From Cellvibrio sp. PSBB006 (lineage in GTDB: Bacteria; Pseudomonadota; Gammaproteobacteria; Pseudomonadales; Cellvibrionaceae), in NCBI RefSeq assembly GCF_002162135.1, contig NZ_CP021382.1, positions 1,674,001 through 1,738,000 of the forward strand: a stretch of DNA of 64,000 nt, given 5' to 3'. The notes beneath the pieces were generated by a model, which saw only the letters and a list, made by a program, of their open reading frames with translations, searched no databases and was not told the DNA's origin. Position numbers and translations under genes: made by a program. Positions 9,693-19,467 of the stretch are shown here, piece after piece (position 1 is the stretch's first letter; each line of letters starts with the position of its first letter).

Positions 9693-12347
9693 CTAAAAAC
9701 TATACCCCACCTTCGCATACCAATAAGCACCATTAAAACCAAAAGGTGCGGAACGGCGGGAGTAGGTGAAGATGCCGGGGCTATCGACGATGACATTGCC
9801 GCCCGGTGAATCCTCCAGCACACCGCCGCGTGTATTACCGATAGTATTTTTATCGGGGTATTCATCGAAGATGTTATTGCCACCCAGGCTCAATGTCAGT
9901 CCATTATCAAAACCGTATTCCACGTTGAGATCGGTTAGCACTTTCGCACCGTAGGTTTGGCGGCCACCATCTTCGACGGTGTATTCGCCGTAACGGTTCA
10001 GCGCCAGGTTAACGCGCCAGTTGTCCAGTTGATAATAACCGCTCAGGCTGATGCGATCTTCCGGCTGCCATTCTTCGATGATGGAAATATCTTGCGAACT
10101 GAACACTACATCAGCATCAAGTTGCGCGAGTGATCCCGCTTGAGAGGTAAACAGATCGACCACATCCGTTTCGGTTTTGTTTCCGGCCAAAGTTAAATCC
10201 AGGTTGCCACCAAGAAAATCGATGCCGGCATAGTTAATCACCAGATCAACACCGCGCGTTTCTGTGTTGGCGCCATTCAGGAAAAATTGTCCGGCACCGG
10301 CGCCCACAGCGTCCAGTGCATTCCCCAGGGTACCGCTGGGATCATCGGCGCCGCTTAAACGATTACTGATTACAATACGATCGTCGATATCTATCGCGTA
10401 GTAATCCAGAGTAATAGTTAATCGATCAACCGGCGTTAATACAAAACCCGCGCTGTAGTTGGTTGATTCTTCTTCTTTCAACTGCGGAATACCAATGGCT
10501 TGGGCCAGTTCGCTGTCATTGCGGAAAGTACCGACTTCCACCAGGATTTGTGGGCCACCCGGGTCAGCGGGGTTGGTGACAAACTGCGTACCGATGTTGT
10601 TGAAATACAATTGCTGCATGGAAGGCGCACGGAAGCCGGTACTCGCAGCAGCGCGCAAACGCAGGATGTCGTTCACCGCCCAATTTGCACCCAGTTTGAA
10701 GTTGGTGGTGTTGCCGAAATCCTCGTAATCATCAAAGCGAACGGCGGCAGTTACCAATACGCTGTCGGTTAATTGATAATCGGCGTCGACAAATGCCGAT
10801 ATTACATTGCGATCTTCATCGACTGCTGACCCCGGAGCAATGCCGGGAAAACCTTGAATACCGCCACCGGCATCCTGCGGGTACAAGGCGACCCCACCAT
10901 TTTCCAGATCAGTGTCGTAGTCCAGATACGCGTATTCCTCACCGGGATTAATCTGGTAGTCATCAATTCGATATTCAAAACCCGTCGCAATGGAAAGATC
11001 GCCAAAGGTGTTATCGAAATCAATATTGAAGGTTTGTAGACCCAGTTCCAGACCGTAAGCATACGCAGAACGGGGGATGCTACTGCGAATATCGTCATCG
11101 GATAAACCTTCTTCGAAATTCAGATAATTCACGTAAGAATAGTTGATTGAATTGCTGGTGTCGTAATCAATTTCGTTACGCCCGTTGGTGTAGGACACAT
11201 CCATATCCCAACCGTTGGCGAACTCAATGCGGTAACCAACACTCGCTGAAAAATCATCGATTTGTGAATTGATGTGCGGCAAGAAACCCATGGGAATAAC
11301 ATTGTCACCATCATCCAGCGCTGCTGAGTAACCTGAGCTGGGGTTGCGGTATAAAGCGCCGGACGTCGCTTCGCGTTCGGAGTAAGTAATAAATCCATAA
11401 GCCTCGCCCCCGCCAACATCAACAGCACCATTGAGTATCAAGGCTAATTGATCAGAGTCGGCGTCGCCAATGCGATAAACATCGCGATTAAAATCAACTT
11501 CACGCGGATCATCAGCCTCGACAATGCCGTTATCATCGCTGTCTACACAACCACCAAAAACACAGTCTCCCGGCATGCCTGCACGGTTGGTTCTGCCACG
11601 ATCACGGAAATTCAACGTCATGTTGATATAACCCGTATCGCCCAGGTTAAAGCCTTTATTGACATCCAGATTGATGGTTTCACCATCACCTTCGGAATAC
11701 TCACCGTAGTAGGCGCTGACGTTACCGCCTTCGTCAGCATCCCTGAGCACAATGTTAATCACACCGGCTATGGCATCCGAACCGTATTGCGCCGCTGCAC
11801 CGTCACGCAGAACCTCAATGCGCTTTATCGATGCTGCAGGAATTGCATTCATATCCACCCCTGCCGTGCCGCGTCCTACAGAGGTGTTGATATGAATTAA
11901 CGACGCTTGATGGCGCCGCTTGCCATTAATAAGTACCAGCGTTTGATCCGGCCCTAAACCGCGCAGGGTCGCGGGCCGCAGTGCATCGGTACCGTCGCTG
12001 ATGGTCGAGGACGAAAAATTAAATGATGGCGCCAGGCTTTGTAACATGCGCCCCACTTCCGTTTGGCCGGTTTTTTCCAGCGCTTCTGTGCCGAGCACAT
12101 CCACGGGCACAGGTAAATCTTCGGCGGTACGTCCCCGGGTTCTGGTGCCGACAATGAGTAGCTCTTCTACCGCTTGGGGCTGATCGCCCGGCGCATTTTG
12201 TGCCTGTGCAACGACACTGCTGATAGCCAGAGGTAATGGCAATAGGATGGCAGCGAATAACGATGTGGAAAGTTTTTTTGTTACTGGATGGTGAGAATGA
12301 CGAGTGTATTGATCCAACTGCGAACAAAAAGCTGTGTGATTTGACAT
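9693..12347 (-). CDS. TonB-dependent outer-membrane receptor
   Basis: An 884-aa TonB-dependent receptor of the CirA/BtuB-type group. After a signal region (LFAAILLPLPLAISSVVAQAQ) come a probable TonB box (EELLIVGTRT), a plug domain (LRGLGPDQTLVLINGKRRH and IEVLRDGAAAQYGSDAIAGV), and a beta barrel ending with aromatic residue Phe (YWYAKVGYSF). Start 12347 is preferred over 12446 because GGAG sits 8-9 nt upstream and the signal peptide is then closer to the N-terminus. No enzyme gene flanks it, so the ligand (siderophore, oligosaccharide or other) is unknown. Confidence 0.88.
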   Translation of the reverse strand: MSNHTAFCSQLDQYTRHSHHPVTKKLSTSLFAAILLPLPLAISSVVAQAQNAPGDQPQAVEELLIVGTRTRGRTAEDLPVPVDVLGTEALEKTGQTEVGRMLQSLAPSFNFSSSTISDGTDALRPATLRGLGPDQTLVLINGKRRHQASLIHINTSVGRGTAGVDMNAIPAASIKRIEVLRDGAAAQYGSDAIAGVINIVLRDADEGGNVSAYYGEYSEGDGETINLDVNKGFNLGDTGYINMTLNFRDRGRTNRAGMPGDCVFGGCVDSDDNGIVEADDPREVDFNRDVYRIGDADSDQLALILNGAVDVGGGEAYGFITYSEREATSGALYRNPSSGYSAALDDGDNVIPMGFLPHINSQIDDFSASVGYRIEFANGWDMDVSYTNGRNEIDYDTSNSINYSYVNYLNFEEGLSDDDIRSSIPRSAYAYGLELGLQTFNIDFDNTFGDLSIATGFEYRIDDYQINPGEEYAYLDYDTDLENGGVALYPQDAGGGIQGFPGIAPGSAVDEDRNVISAFVDADYQLTDSVLVTAAVRFDDYEDFGNTTNFKLGANWAVNDILRLRAAASTGFRAPSMQQLYFNNIGTQFVTNPADPGGPQILVEVGTFRNDSELAQAIGIPQLKEEESTNYSAGFVLTPVDRLTITLDYYAIDIDDRIVISNRLSGADDPSGTLGNALDAVGAGAGQFFLNGANTETRGVDLVINYAGIDFLGGNLDLTLAGNKTETDVVDLFTSQAGSLAQLDADVVFSSQDISIIEEWQPEDRISLSGYYQLDNWRVNLALNRYGEYTVEDGGRQTYGAKVLTDLNVEYGFDNGLTLSLGGNNIFDEYPDKNTIGNTRGGVLEDSPGGNVIVDSPGIFTYSRRSAPFGFNGAYWYAKVGYSF

Positions 12348-12781
12348 GCATGCGCTCCAATAATCCATGAGGTTTGTCAGCTGCAGCATCCGATCATCAT
12401 TTTTACGATAATCAGCTACATCGCTCGCTACCATAAATTCATCCATGACAGAGCGATAATATTTTTTCCATCTTTAAAGCGAAGCGTTAGTTGTTCATTG
12501 TTATAAAAAACGCGTGTTTTAAAAAATAATTGATAAAAGCCGTGACCTGAGTCAAACAAACGTAAGAATCAAGCATATTTTTGGTCAGCTTTTTAATCTC
12601 TATGGTGCTTTTGTAAAAATTCGTCGAATGTTAATTTTTGTTTTGTCGCATTAACTTGCACTCTCCGCCCCATTTCAATGCAACAGAAGACTTTTTCTCC
12701 TTTGCAAACATCAGTATCATGTCAGCCTATTCCACATATTCAGTAAGTAACCCTATTTAATAACAATGAAAGGACTACTCA
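12348..12781. other. divergent intergenic region
   Basis: AT-rich 434-base region between the TBDT (minus) and the outer-membrane protein (plus). It must hold both promoters. I see no convincing operator dyad, RNA gene or missed coding frame in it. Confidence 0.5.
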
Positions 12782-13345
12782 GTGCATCCTGCATCCAAAC
12801 TCGCTCACATCCTGTCAACCCTGCTGTTAACCCTGGCTGCAACCAGTGCTTGCGCCGATGTAGTCGTCACACCAACATTGGGACGTAGCAAGATCGACTT
12901 AAAGCCCGCCTATGCCATTGATGGCGAAGGCACGCGTGTGGACGGCACCATTACTGGTGTCTCTGTCGGTTATCAGTTTGAATCCAATATCCTGATTGGC
13001 GGTAATTTGTCGTTCACCTATGGCGATAATTTATTCAGTGCAACTGATGATTATCGTTTGTATGAAGGTCGCGCTTTTATCGGCTATGTGATCCCGCTGC
13101 ATGATCATTTTCGTATCACTCCCCTCGCCGGTATCAGCCGCTGGGAAATGGACACCAAAGAAGGTCGCTTCCTGAATCCCGGCCCCGAAGCCAAAGATGA
13201 ATTTACCGGCAGTGATTCATTTGCCGAGTTAATGCTGGAATTTCCGATCACCGATCTGGTGGTAGTTCACACCAGCTATACTCAATCCAACTTTATCTTC
13301 GGGCGGACCAAATCGTTTCGCGGCGGCGTCACCTTTCAATTTTAA
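12782..13345 (+). CDS. small outer-membrane beta-barrel protein
   Basis: A 187-aa protein with a signal peptide (HILSTLLLTLAATSACA, cut before DVVVTP) followed by alternating hydrophobic/polar strands and a C-terminal Phe (SFRGGVTFQF), the signature of an outer-membrane barrel recognised by the BAM complex. The size suggests an eight-stranded OmpW/OmpX/PagP-size barrel. The start is GTG with AAAGGA about 8 nt upstream. The function is not known; it does not look like a porin by size. Confidence 0.7.
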   Translation: MHPASKLAHILSTLLLTLAATSACADVVVTPTLGRSKIDLKPAYAIDGEGTRVDGTITGVSVGYQFESNILIGGNLSFTYGDNLFSATDDYRLYEGRAFIGYVIPLHDHFRITPLAGISRWEMDTKEGRFLNPGPEAKDEFTGSDSFAELMLEFPITDLVVVHTSYTQSNFIFGRTKSFRGGVTFQF

Positions 13346-13420
13346 TAAGCGACCGCTTTCTGGTCTCCAACTTGCTTATCTCTCAATATTGCTTGTATTC
13401 ATTCATCATGAGGGCAGATT

Positions 13421-14341
13421 ATGCGATGGGATGATGTCGTGCCGGCGGTCCAGCAATTGATGGTGGAGCAACAATTACCGGCGGACTTTTTGAATGTGTG
13501 CAAGACGTCTTATTTTCCGCTCGCTCGCTATCTATTAACAAAAAAGCAAGCGCTCGCAAGACCGCTGATCATCGGCATTAATGGTGCACAAGGCACGGGC
13601 AAATCCACACTTGCCGCACTCTTGCAGTGCATGCTGGAGCGCGGTGCGCACTGGCGCTGTGCCAACCTATCCATTGACGATCTCTATCTCACGCGCGCGC
13701 AACGCAACCAACTCGGCTTATCCGTTCACCCCCTGTTAAAAACCCGCGGGGTTCCCGGCACTCACGACGTTCAACTCGGGGTATCACTCATCAACGATTT
13801 ATTGCATGCGCAAACCTCGCGGGCGGTTGCGCTACCGCGCTTTGATAAAGCACGGGATGATCGCAAGCCTGTGGAAGAATGGTCACAACAAGCTGTGCCG
13901 GTAGATATCATTATCCTTGAAGGTTGGTGTGTGGGCGCTGTTGCGCAGCCCGCAAGTCAACTTGCAACGCCCGTCAATGACCTGGAAGCCACAGAAGATT
14001 GTGAAGGCCAATGGCGTCGTTACGTGAATCTGCAGCTGGCTGAACATTACCAACCTTTGTTTGATCAGTTTGATTTTTTAATTATGCTCAAAGCTCCCTC
14101 CATGGAAGCCGTTGAAGAATGGCGCTGGTTACAGGAGCAAAAACTGATAGCGAAATCCCATGGCACAGGACAGGGACTGATGACACAAGCGCAGGTCAAA
14201 CGGTTTATTCAGCATTATGAAAGGTTAACCCGCTATATTCTGGAGGAAATGCCTGGTCGCGCTGATCTGGTCTTTCATCTCAATGACAATCACCATATTG
14301 AGAAAGCCACAGGCAGCTTAACAACCGGAATGCGCTTATGA
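13421..14341 (+). CDS. D-glycerate 3-kinase-like (GLYK) P-loop kinase
   Basis: A 306-aa P-loop kinase. The Walker A motif is GINGAQGTGKST (residues about 49-60), followed by SIDDLYLT and RGVPGTHDVQL, then ILEGWCVG. This set is typical of the GLYK/YGR205W family of ATP-dependent D-glycerate 3-kinases. It is the first gene of an operon whose last gene should release glycerate from glucosylglycerate, so its role is probably to return glycerate to 3-phosphoglycerate. The next gene starts inside its stop codon region (4-nt ATGA overlap), which supports translational coupling. RBS GAGGG precedes the ATG. Confidence 0.8.
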   Translation: MRWDDVVPAVQQLMVEQQLPADFLNVCKTSYFPLARYLLTKKQALARPLIIGINGAQGTGKSTLAALLQCMLERGAHWRCANLSIDDLYLTRAQRNQLGLSVHPLLKTRGVPGTHDVQLGVSLINDLLHAQTSRAVALPRFDKARDDRKPVEEWSQQAVPVDIIILEGWCVGAVAQPASQLATPVNDLEATEDCEGQWRRYVNLQLAEHYQPLFDQFDFLIMLKAPSMEAVEEWRWLQEQKLIAKSHGTGQGLMTQAQVKRFIQHYERLTRYILEEMPGRADLVFHLNDNHHIEKATGSLTTGMRL

Positions 14342-15138
14342 GACTACTGATTTTTACCGATCTGGATGGCACATTGCTGGATCACCACAGTTACAGTTTT
14401 GCGCCGGCCCTGCCCGCTCTCACCGAAATCCGTCGACGCGGTTATCCTTTGATTCTCGTCTCCAGTAAAACCCGCACCGAGTTACTCAACCTGCGCGAAG
14501 AGCTGCAACTGGAATTTCCGTTTATCTGCGAGAATGGCGCCGCTGTACATTGGCAAGAAAATAACCGTTGGCAGTGTCAGGCGTTCTCTCCACCGCGCGC
14601 ATCTATCGACGCGGTTTTGCAGGAGCTGCGTCGAACCTGTGACTATCGCTTTACCGCGTTTATGGATTGCACCGCTGAACAAATTGCCACCTTAACCGAT
14701 TTGCCCCTTGAAAAGGCCCGCCTGGCGGGTGCCCGCGAATACACCGAACCGTTGTTATGGCAGGACTCTTCTGAAAGATTACACCGCTTTCTCCAGCAAT
14801 TAGATGAGCATGGCTTACAAGGTGTTCAGGGTGGTCGCTTTCTCAGCATCATGGGAAAATTCAGCAAAGCCAGTGCAATGACATGGCTGGTGCAACGTTA
14901 CCAATCCCAGGCTCCGACAATGACCATTGCCCTTGGCGACAGCCCGAATGACGAGGCGATGTTACAAGCCGCTGACATCGCGGTCGTGATTCAATCGGAT
15001 CGATCGGCACAGCTTGAGGTCAATCAACCCAGGTGGGTTATTCGCACCTCACAACCCGGTCCTGCTGGCTGGCAGGAAGCGATGGAACGTATCTTACACA
15101 CCGATTTACACGCACTTTATTCCAATAACAATTCATAA
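14338..15138 (+). CDS. gpgP: glucosyl/mannosyl-3-phosphoglycerate phosphatase (HAD-IIB)
   Basis: HAD-superfamily IIB hydrolase, 266 aa. Motif I is FTDLDGTLLDHHSY at residues 5-18, motif II is LVSSKTRTEL, and the C-terminal metal-binding motif is ALGDSPNDEAMLQAAD. ENGAAV after strand 3 is characteristic of the mannosyl-3-phosphoglycerate phosphatase family. Beside a GpgS-type synthase it is expected to dephosphorylate glucosyl-3-phosphoglycerate to glucosylglycerate in the cytoplasm. It overlaps the kinase gene by 4 nt and lies 15 nt before gpgS. Confidence 0.82.
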   Translation: MRLLIFTDLDGTLLDHHSYSFAPALPALTEIRRRGYPLILVSSKTRTELLNLREELQLEFPFICENGAAVHWQENNRWQCQAFSPPRASIDAVLQELRRTCDYRFTAFMDCTAEQIATLTDLPLEKARLAGAREYTEPLLWQDSSERLHRFLQQLDEHGLQGVQGGRFLSIMGKFSKASAMTWLVQRYQSQAPTMTIALGDSPNDEAMLQAADIAVVIQSDRSAQLEVNQPRWVIRTSQPGPAGWQEAMERILHTDLHALYSNNNS

Positions 15139-15153
15139 CCAACGAGGCGCAAC

Positions 15154-16377
15154 ATGGGCGATTTTCATCAAACCGGTATGATCACTACACTTCACAACAT
15201 CGCCAAAAGACCGGTGGATGCGATGGAAGCTGAATTAAATCAATTCAAAACTGCACGACCCATGTCCCTGGTTTTACCCTCACTCTATTCGGAATTATCC
15301 GGTGATGCGCTGGGCAATATCATCAATGAATTAACCAAGGTGCCTTATCTGAATGAAATCGTTATTGGCCTGGATCGTGCAGACCGTGAAGAGTATCAAC
15401 ACGCACTGAAATATTTCAGCACCTTGCCGCAGTATCATCGGGTTTTGTGGAATGACGGTCCACGGTTGATGGCCATTGATAAACAATTACAGTCACTGGG
15501 GCTCTCGCCCAATCAGATGGGTAAGGGCCGCAATGTGTGGTATTGCTTCGGCTATGTGTTGGCATCCGGACGCGGCATGTCCGTTGCACTGCATGATTGC
15601 GACATAGTGACCTATAACCGCGAAATGTTGGCGCGCTTGATTTATCCCGTGGCGAACCCTGCGTTTAACTACGAATTCTGTAAAGGGTTTTATGCACGGG
15701 TGGCGACCAACAAAATGGGCGGTCGTGTCAGTCGTTTATTTGTAACACCCTTGCTGCGCACCTTGAAAAAACTCTGTGGTTACAGCGAGTATCTGGAATA
15801 CCTCGACAGTTTTCGTTATCCGCTCGCGGGGGAGTTTTCCCTGCGCACCGATGTGATCAACGATTTACGCATCCCCAGTGATTGGGGCCTGGAGATCGGC
15901 GTGCTGTCGGAGATGCATCGCAACTATGCGACCAATCGTTTGTGTCAGGTCGATATTGCCGATATCTATGACCACAAACACCAGGAGGTTTCCGCCGACG
16001 ATGCAAACAAAGGTTTATCCAAGATGAGCACCGACATTGCCAAGGCATTGTTTCGCAAACTGGCGACCAATGGTGAAGTGTTTTCCACTGAAAAAATTCG
16101 CACCATCAAAGCAACCTATTATCGGATCGCGTTGGATTTTGTGGACACCTACCATAACGATGCGCTGATCAATGGCCTGGGTTATGACCGCCATATTGAA
16201 GAGGCCACCGTAGAATTATTTGCACAAAATGTCATGCGCGCCGGAGAGTTTTTTCTGGAGAACCCTATGGATCGCCCCTTTATACCCAGCTGGAATCGGG
16301 TCATCAGCGCGATACCGGATATTCTCACTCAACTCAAACAAGCCGTAGAAGACGATCACCGGGAATTTTCTGCCTAG
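15154..16377 (+). CDS. gpgS: glucosyl-3-phosphoglycerate synthase-like glycosyltransferase
   Basis: A 407-aa GT-A glycosyltransferase resembling GpgS (family GT81). It opens with SLVLPSLYSELS, has a nucleotide-binding region EIVIGLDRADREE, and a DxD-like metal site in ALHDCDIVTYNREM; GLEIGVLSEMHRNY and QVDIADIYDHKHQ match the conserved C-terminal part of the family. It should transfer glucose from an NDP-glucose to 3-phosphoglycerate, the first step to the compatible solute glucosylglycerate. It sits between the phosphatase (15 nt upstream) and the phosphorylase (9 nt downstream). RBS GAGG is present. Confidence 0.83.
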   Translation: MGDFHQTGMITTLHNIAKRPVDAMEAELNQFKTARPMSLVLPSLYSELSGDALGNIINELTKVPYLNEIVIGLDRADREEYQHALKYFSTLPQYHRVLWNDGPRLMAIDKQLQSLGLSPNQMGKGRNVWYCFGYVLASGRGMSVALHDCDIVTYNREMLARLIYPVANPAFNYEFCKGFYARVATNKMGGRVSRLFVTPLLRTLKKLCGYSEYLEYLDSFRYPLAGEFSLRTDVINDLRIPSDWGLEIGVLSEMHRNYATNRLCQVDIADIYDHKHQEVSADDANKGLSKMSTDIAKALFRKLATNGEVFSTEKIRTIKATYYRIALDFVDTYHNDALINGLGYDRHIEEATVELFAQNVMRAGEFFLENPMDRPFIPSWNRVISAIPDILTQLKQAVEDDHREFSA

Positions 16378-16386
16378 GAACCCACT

Positions 16387-18120
16387 ATGACCACTGCGAT
16401 GACCGATTTAATCCGCCGGGTGAAAGAGCATCTGACGTTTATTTATCCTGATCTTGATCATGAATCCCTGGCGCGGGAACTGATTGCTTTGATGGGTATT
16501 GATGAGCAGTGTCGCAGCCCACAGGCACACCGCAACAATTGGGATGAAGCTGATACGGTGTTGATTACCTATGGCGACTCCATCGTCAAGCCCGGCGAGC
16601 GGCCACTGATTACCTTGAAACAATTTCTTGATCAGCATTTACAACACACCATCAGCAGTGTGCATATATTGCCGTTTTTTCCCTACAGCTCTGACGACGG
16701 TTTTTCGGTGATTGATTACCTCACCGTAAACCCATCGCTGGGCGAATGGGATGATATCAGCAGCATTGCGACGGATTACAAACTCATGGCGGATCTGGTG
16801 ATCAATCATGTATCCAGTCGCGGGCGCTGGTTTGAAAATTTCAAGAAACGGGTTGATCCAGGCCAGGATTATTTTGTTGAAGCTGATCCCCGCCTCGATT
16901 TGTCAGCAGTGGTTCGGCCCCGCAACACGCCGCTGTTATATGAATACGAAACCCTTGCCGGGCCACGCCATGTCTGGTGTACCTTCAGTGCTGACCAGGT
17001 GGACCTGGATTTCAAAAATCCTGCGGTTCTGAAGGAGTTTATTAATATCATTCGCCATTATCTGCAATGGGGGGTAACACTTTTTCGCCTTGATGCCGTA
17101 GCGTTTTTGTGGAAAGAAATCGGTACGCCCTGCATTCATTTGCAACAGACCCATGAAATTATCAAACTATTGCGCACATTAGTTGAACACCACAGTCCCG
17201 ATGCCGTGATCATCACAGAAACCAATGTACCTAACCGTGAAAATCTCACCTATTTTGGCAACGCTAACGAGGCCCACTTAATTTATAACTTTTCACTGCC
17301 GCCCTTGTTGTTGTATACGTTGGTGAGTGGTGACTGTCGACACTTAAAAACCTGGCTGATGAGTATGCCACCGGCACAAGCAGGGACGACTTATTTAAAT
17401 TTTATCGCGTCTCACGATGGCATTGGTTTGCGCCCACTGGATGGTCTGGTCAGTGATGAAGAGCGACAACGCATGGTAGATACCATGAACGCTTTCGGGG
17501 GCAAAGTCACTTACCGCCGCGCACAGGACGGCAAGGATAATCCTTACGAATTAAATATTGCGTTATACAGCGCGCTGAAAGGCACCATGCACAATCCCGA
17601 CGATGGTTGGCAGCAGCAGCGCTTTATTTGTGCTCACGCAATTATGTTTGCCCTGGAAGGTATTCCGGCGATTTATATTCACAGCTTGTTCGGTACCGAA
17701 AATGATTACCAGCGCCTGGAGCACACCGGTCGCGCACGCTCTATTAATCGACACATCTGGCAATATGAAGAGTTGGAGCACGCGCTGACCAATCATCAGC
17801 AACACCATCGTTTCATCTTTGATGAGTTACTGAAGATATTGGCTATTCGTCGCCAGCAAACCGCGTTTCATCCCAACACGACACAGTTCACCATGCATTT
17901 GGGCACCAAGGTGTTTGCGTTCTGGCGACAAAGTATTGATCGCCGGCAGAGTGTGTTTTGTTTGTATAACATTACCGACGAGCAACAGGTGATCAACCTT
18001 GCCGATATTAATTTGATCGGCACCGATCGCTGGGCTGATTTAATCAGCGGCGAACGCTATGACAACCTCGGCGGGCAACTCACGTTGGCGCCCTATCAGT
18101 TTGTGTGGATCTCCAACTAG
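16387..18120 (+). CDS. GH13_18 glucosylglycerate phosphorylase-like enzyme
   Basis: A 577-aa GH13 enzyme of the sucrose phosphorylase subfamily. Conserved regions are visible: [18 protein letters not shown], region [13 protein letters not shown], region [15 protein letters not shown] with the nucleophile Asp, region [14 protein letters not shown] with the acid/base Glu, and region [16 protein letters not shown]. coli YcjM and Meiothermus enzymes of this subfamily are glucosylglycerate phosphorylases. Because the operon also encodes GpgS, GpgP and a glycerate kinase, glucosylglycerate is the likely substrate, giving glucose-1-phosphate and glycerate. Sucrose or glucosylglycerol remain alternatives. 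RBS AGGA is present. Confidence 0.83.
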   Translation: MTTAMTDLIRRVKEHLTFIYPDLDHESLARELIALMGIDEQCRSPQAHRNNWDEADTVLITYGDSIVKPGERPLITLKQFLDQHLQHTISSVHILPFFPYSSDDGFSVIDYLTVNPSLGEWDDISSIATDYKLMADLVINHVSSRGRWFENFKKRVDPGQDYFVEADPRLDLSAVVRPRNTPLLYEYETLAGPRHVWCTFSADQVDLDFKNPAVLKEFINIIRHYLQWGVTLFRLDAVAFLWKEIGTPCIHLQQTHEIIKLLRTLVEHHSPDAVIITETNVPNRENLTYFGNANEAHLIYNFSLPPLLLYTLVSGDCRHLKTWLMSMPPAQAGTTYLNFIASHDGIGLRPLDGLVSDEERQRMVDTMNAFGGKVTYRRAQDGKDNPYELNIALYSALKGTMHNPDDGWQQQRFICAHAIMFALEGIPAIYIHSLFGTENDYQRLEHTGRARSINRHIWQYEELEHALTNHQQHHRFIFDELLKILAIRRQQTAFHPNTTQFTMHLGTKVFAFWRQSIDRRQSVFCLYNITDEQQVINLADINLIGTDRWADLISGERYDNLGGQLTLAPYQFVWISN

Positions 18121-18190
18121 CAGGCTTGACAGTAAAGGCTTCGTTCACGCATCGTAAGCAGCTCACGAATGGCTGAACAGATCACGGATT

Positions 18191-19360
18191 ATGATAACCA
18201 CACTGGCTGTTGCGAATTATCGTTCGCTCAATGAATTAATTATTCCGCTCGGAAATCTCAACGTCGTCACCGGTGCCAACGCCAGTGGCAAATCCAATCT
18301 GTATCGCGCCCTGCGTTTATTGGCAGAAACGGCCCAAGGTGGCGTGGTGCGCGCACTGGCTAAAGAAGGCGGCCTGGACTCAACATTCTGGGCCGGCCCC
18401 GAAAAAATTACCCGCCGGATGAGCCAGGGTGAGGTTCCTATCCAGGGTGGACCGAGACAGGATGTTCAACGCCTGCGTCTGGGATTTTCCAGCGATAACT
18501 TCAGCTACGCCATTGCGTTAGGCTTACCCATCCCCTCAAGCTCTGCTTTCGCTTTTGATCCGGAAATAAAACGGGAGAGCATCTGGGTCGGTGAACAATA
18601 TCGTCCGGCAAGTTCATTGGTGGAACGTGATGGTGGTGTCATCAAGATTCGTGAAAATCGCAGCTGGGATGTTATCGCACAACACACCAATACGTTTGAC
18701 AGTTTATTCACCCAGGTGGCTGATCCGGTAAAAACCCCCGAGGTCATTGCCTTACGCGAAGACATTCGCAACTGGCGTTTTTACGACCACTTTCGCACCG
18801 ATGCCGATGCACCGGCGCGGCAACCGCAAATCGGTACGCGTACCCCGGTATTGCATCACGACGGCCAGGATTTGGCTGCTGCATTGCAAACCATCAAGGA
18901 AATCGGCGATGGCAAAGCCCTTAACGAGGCTATTGATGACGCCTTTCCCGGCGCGCGCTTACAAATTGTGATGCAGGCCGGCAATCGTTTTGCGGTGGAG
19001 TTGCAGCAGGAAGGTTTACTTCGCCCCTTGTCCGCCGCTGAATTATCCGACGGCACCTTGCGTTATTTATTATGGGTTGCCGCATTGCTCACGCCGCGCC
19101 CGCCTGCATTGATGGTGTTGAACGAACCGGAAACCAGCCTGCATCCGGATCTATTACCCGCCCTCGCCCGCCTGATTATCCGCGCCGCCGAACACACCCA
19201 GGTGTGGGTCGTGTCGCACGCCAGTCGTTTGATTGCCGCATTGGAAAGCGCGCCGACGTGTAACTCCATTGCGCTGGAAAAACATTTGGGACGCACTCGC
19301 GTTGTTGGTCAAGGCATGCTCGACGAACCCGCCTGGAATTGGCCAGACAAGGGACGTTAA
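18191..19360 (+). CDS. AAA (RecF/SMC-like) ATPase of the AAA_21 type
   Basis: A 389-aa ATPase of the ABC/SMC-like AAA_21 group. The N-terminus reads MITTLAVANYRSLNELIIPL, followed by Walker A GANASGKSN, an ABC-signature-like LSDGTLRYL, Walker B LMVLNEPETSLHP and a switch His in VWVVSHASRL. Such proteins are often standalone or paired with nucleases (OLD, septu-like defence), but no nuclease partner lies beside it: downstream is an ArsR regulator and upstream the glucosylglycerate operon, 70 nt away. The Shine-Dalgarno is weak. Function unknown. Confidence 0.8.
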   Translation: MITTLAVANYRSLNELIIPLGNLNVVTGANASGKSNLYRALRLLAETAQGGVVRALAKEGGLDSTFWAGPEKITRRMSQGEVPIQGGPRQDVQRLRLGFSSDNFSYAIALGLPIPSSSAFAFDPEIKRESIWVGEQYRPASSLVERDGGVIKIRENRSWDVIAQHTNTFDSLFTQVADPVKTPEVIALREDIRNWRFYDHFRTDADAPARQPQIGTRTPVLHHDGQDLAAALQTIKEIGDGKALNEAIDDAFPGARLQIVMQAGNRFAVELQQEGLLRPLSAAELSDGTLRYLLWVAALLTPRPPALMVLNEPETSLHPDLLPALARLIIRAAEHTQVWVVSHASRLIAALESAPTCNSIALEKHLGRTRVVGQGMLDEPAWNWPDKGR

Positions 19361-19410
19361 TCGTTTCGGCTCTTCCTGTTACTCCATTGCAGAAAGCCAC
19401 AAATAAATAT

Positions 19411-19427
19411 TAAACCAAAAGGTTGAC
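19411..19427. promoter_or_regulatory. AAACC-N4-GGTT operator copy 1
   Basis: The sequence TAAACCAAAAGGTTGAC carries inverted AACC/GGTT half-sites. It overlaps a consensus -35 hexamer (TTGACA at 19423-19428) in front of the ArsR gene, and is repeated 40 bp downstream. It is probably the ArsR autoregulatory site. Confidence 0.55.
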
Positions 19428-19450
19428 AATTATTCTTTACGGGAGGAAAC

Positions 19451-19467
19451 TAAACCATATGGTTAAC
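19451..19467. promoter_or_regulatory. AAACC-N4-GGTT operator copy 2, over the start codon
   Basis: TAAACCATATGGTTAAC contains the perfect 12-bp palindrome AACCATATGGTT, whose centre includes the ATG start codon (19459) of the ArsR gene. It matches copy 1 at 14 of 17 positions and lies exactly 40 bp from it, close to four helical turns, as expected for two dimers bound on one face. Confidence 0.55.

Noticed and set aside
12447..12781. Search for a regulatory RNA or operator in the AT-rich gap before the small barrel gene
   Set aside because: No stable hairpin or dyad was found by eye.
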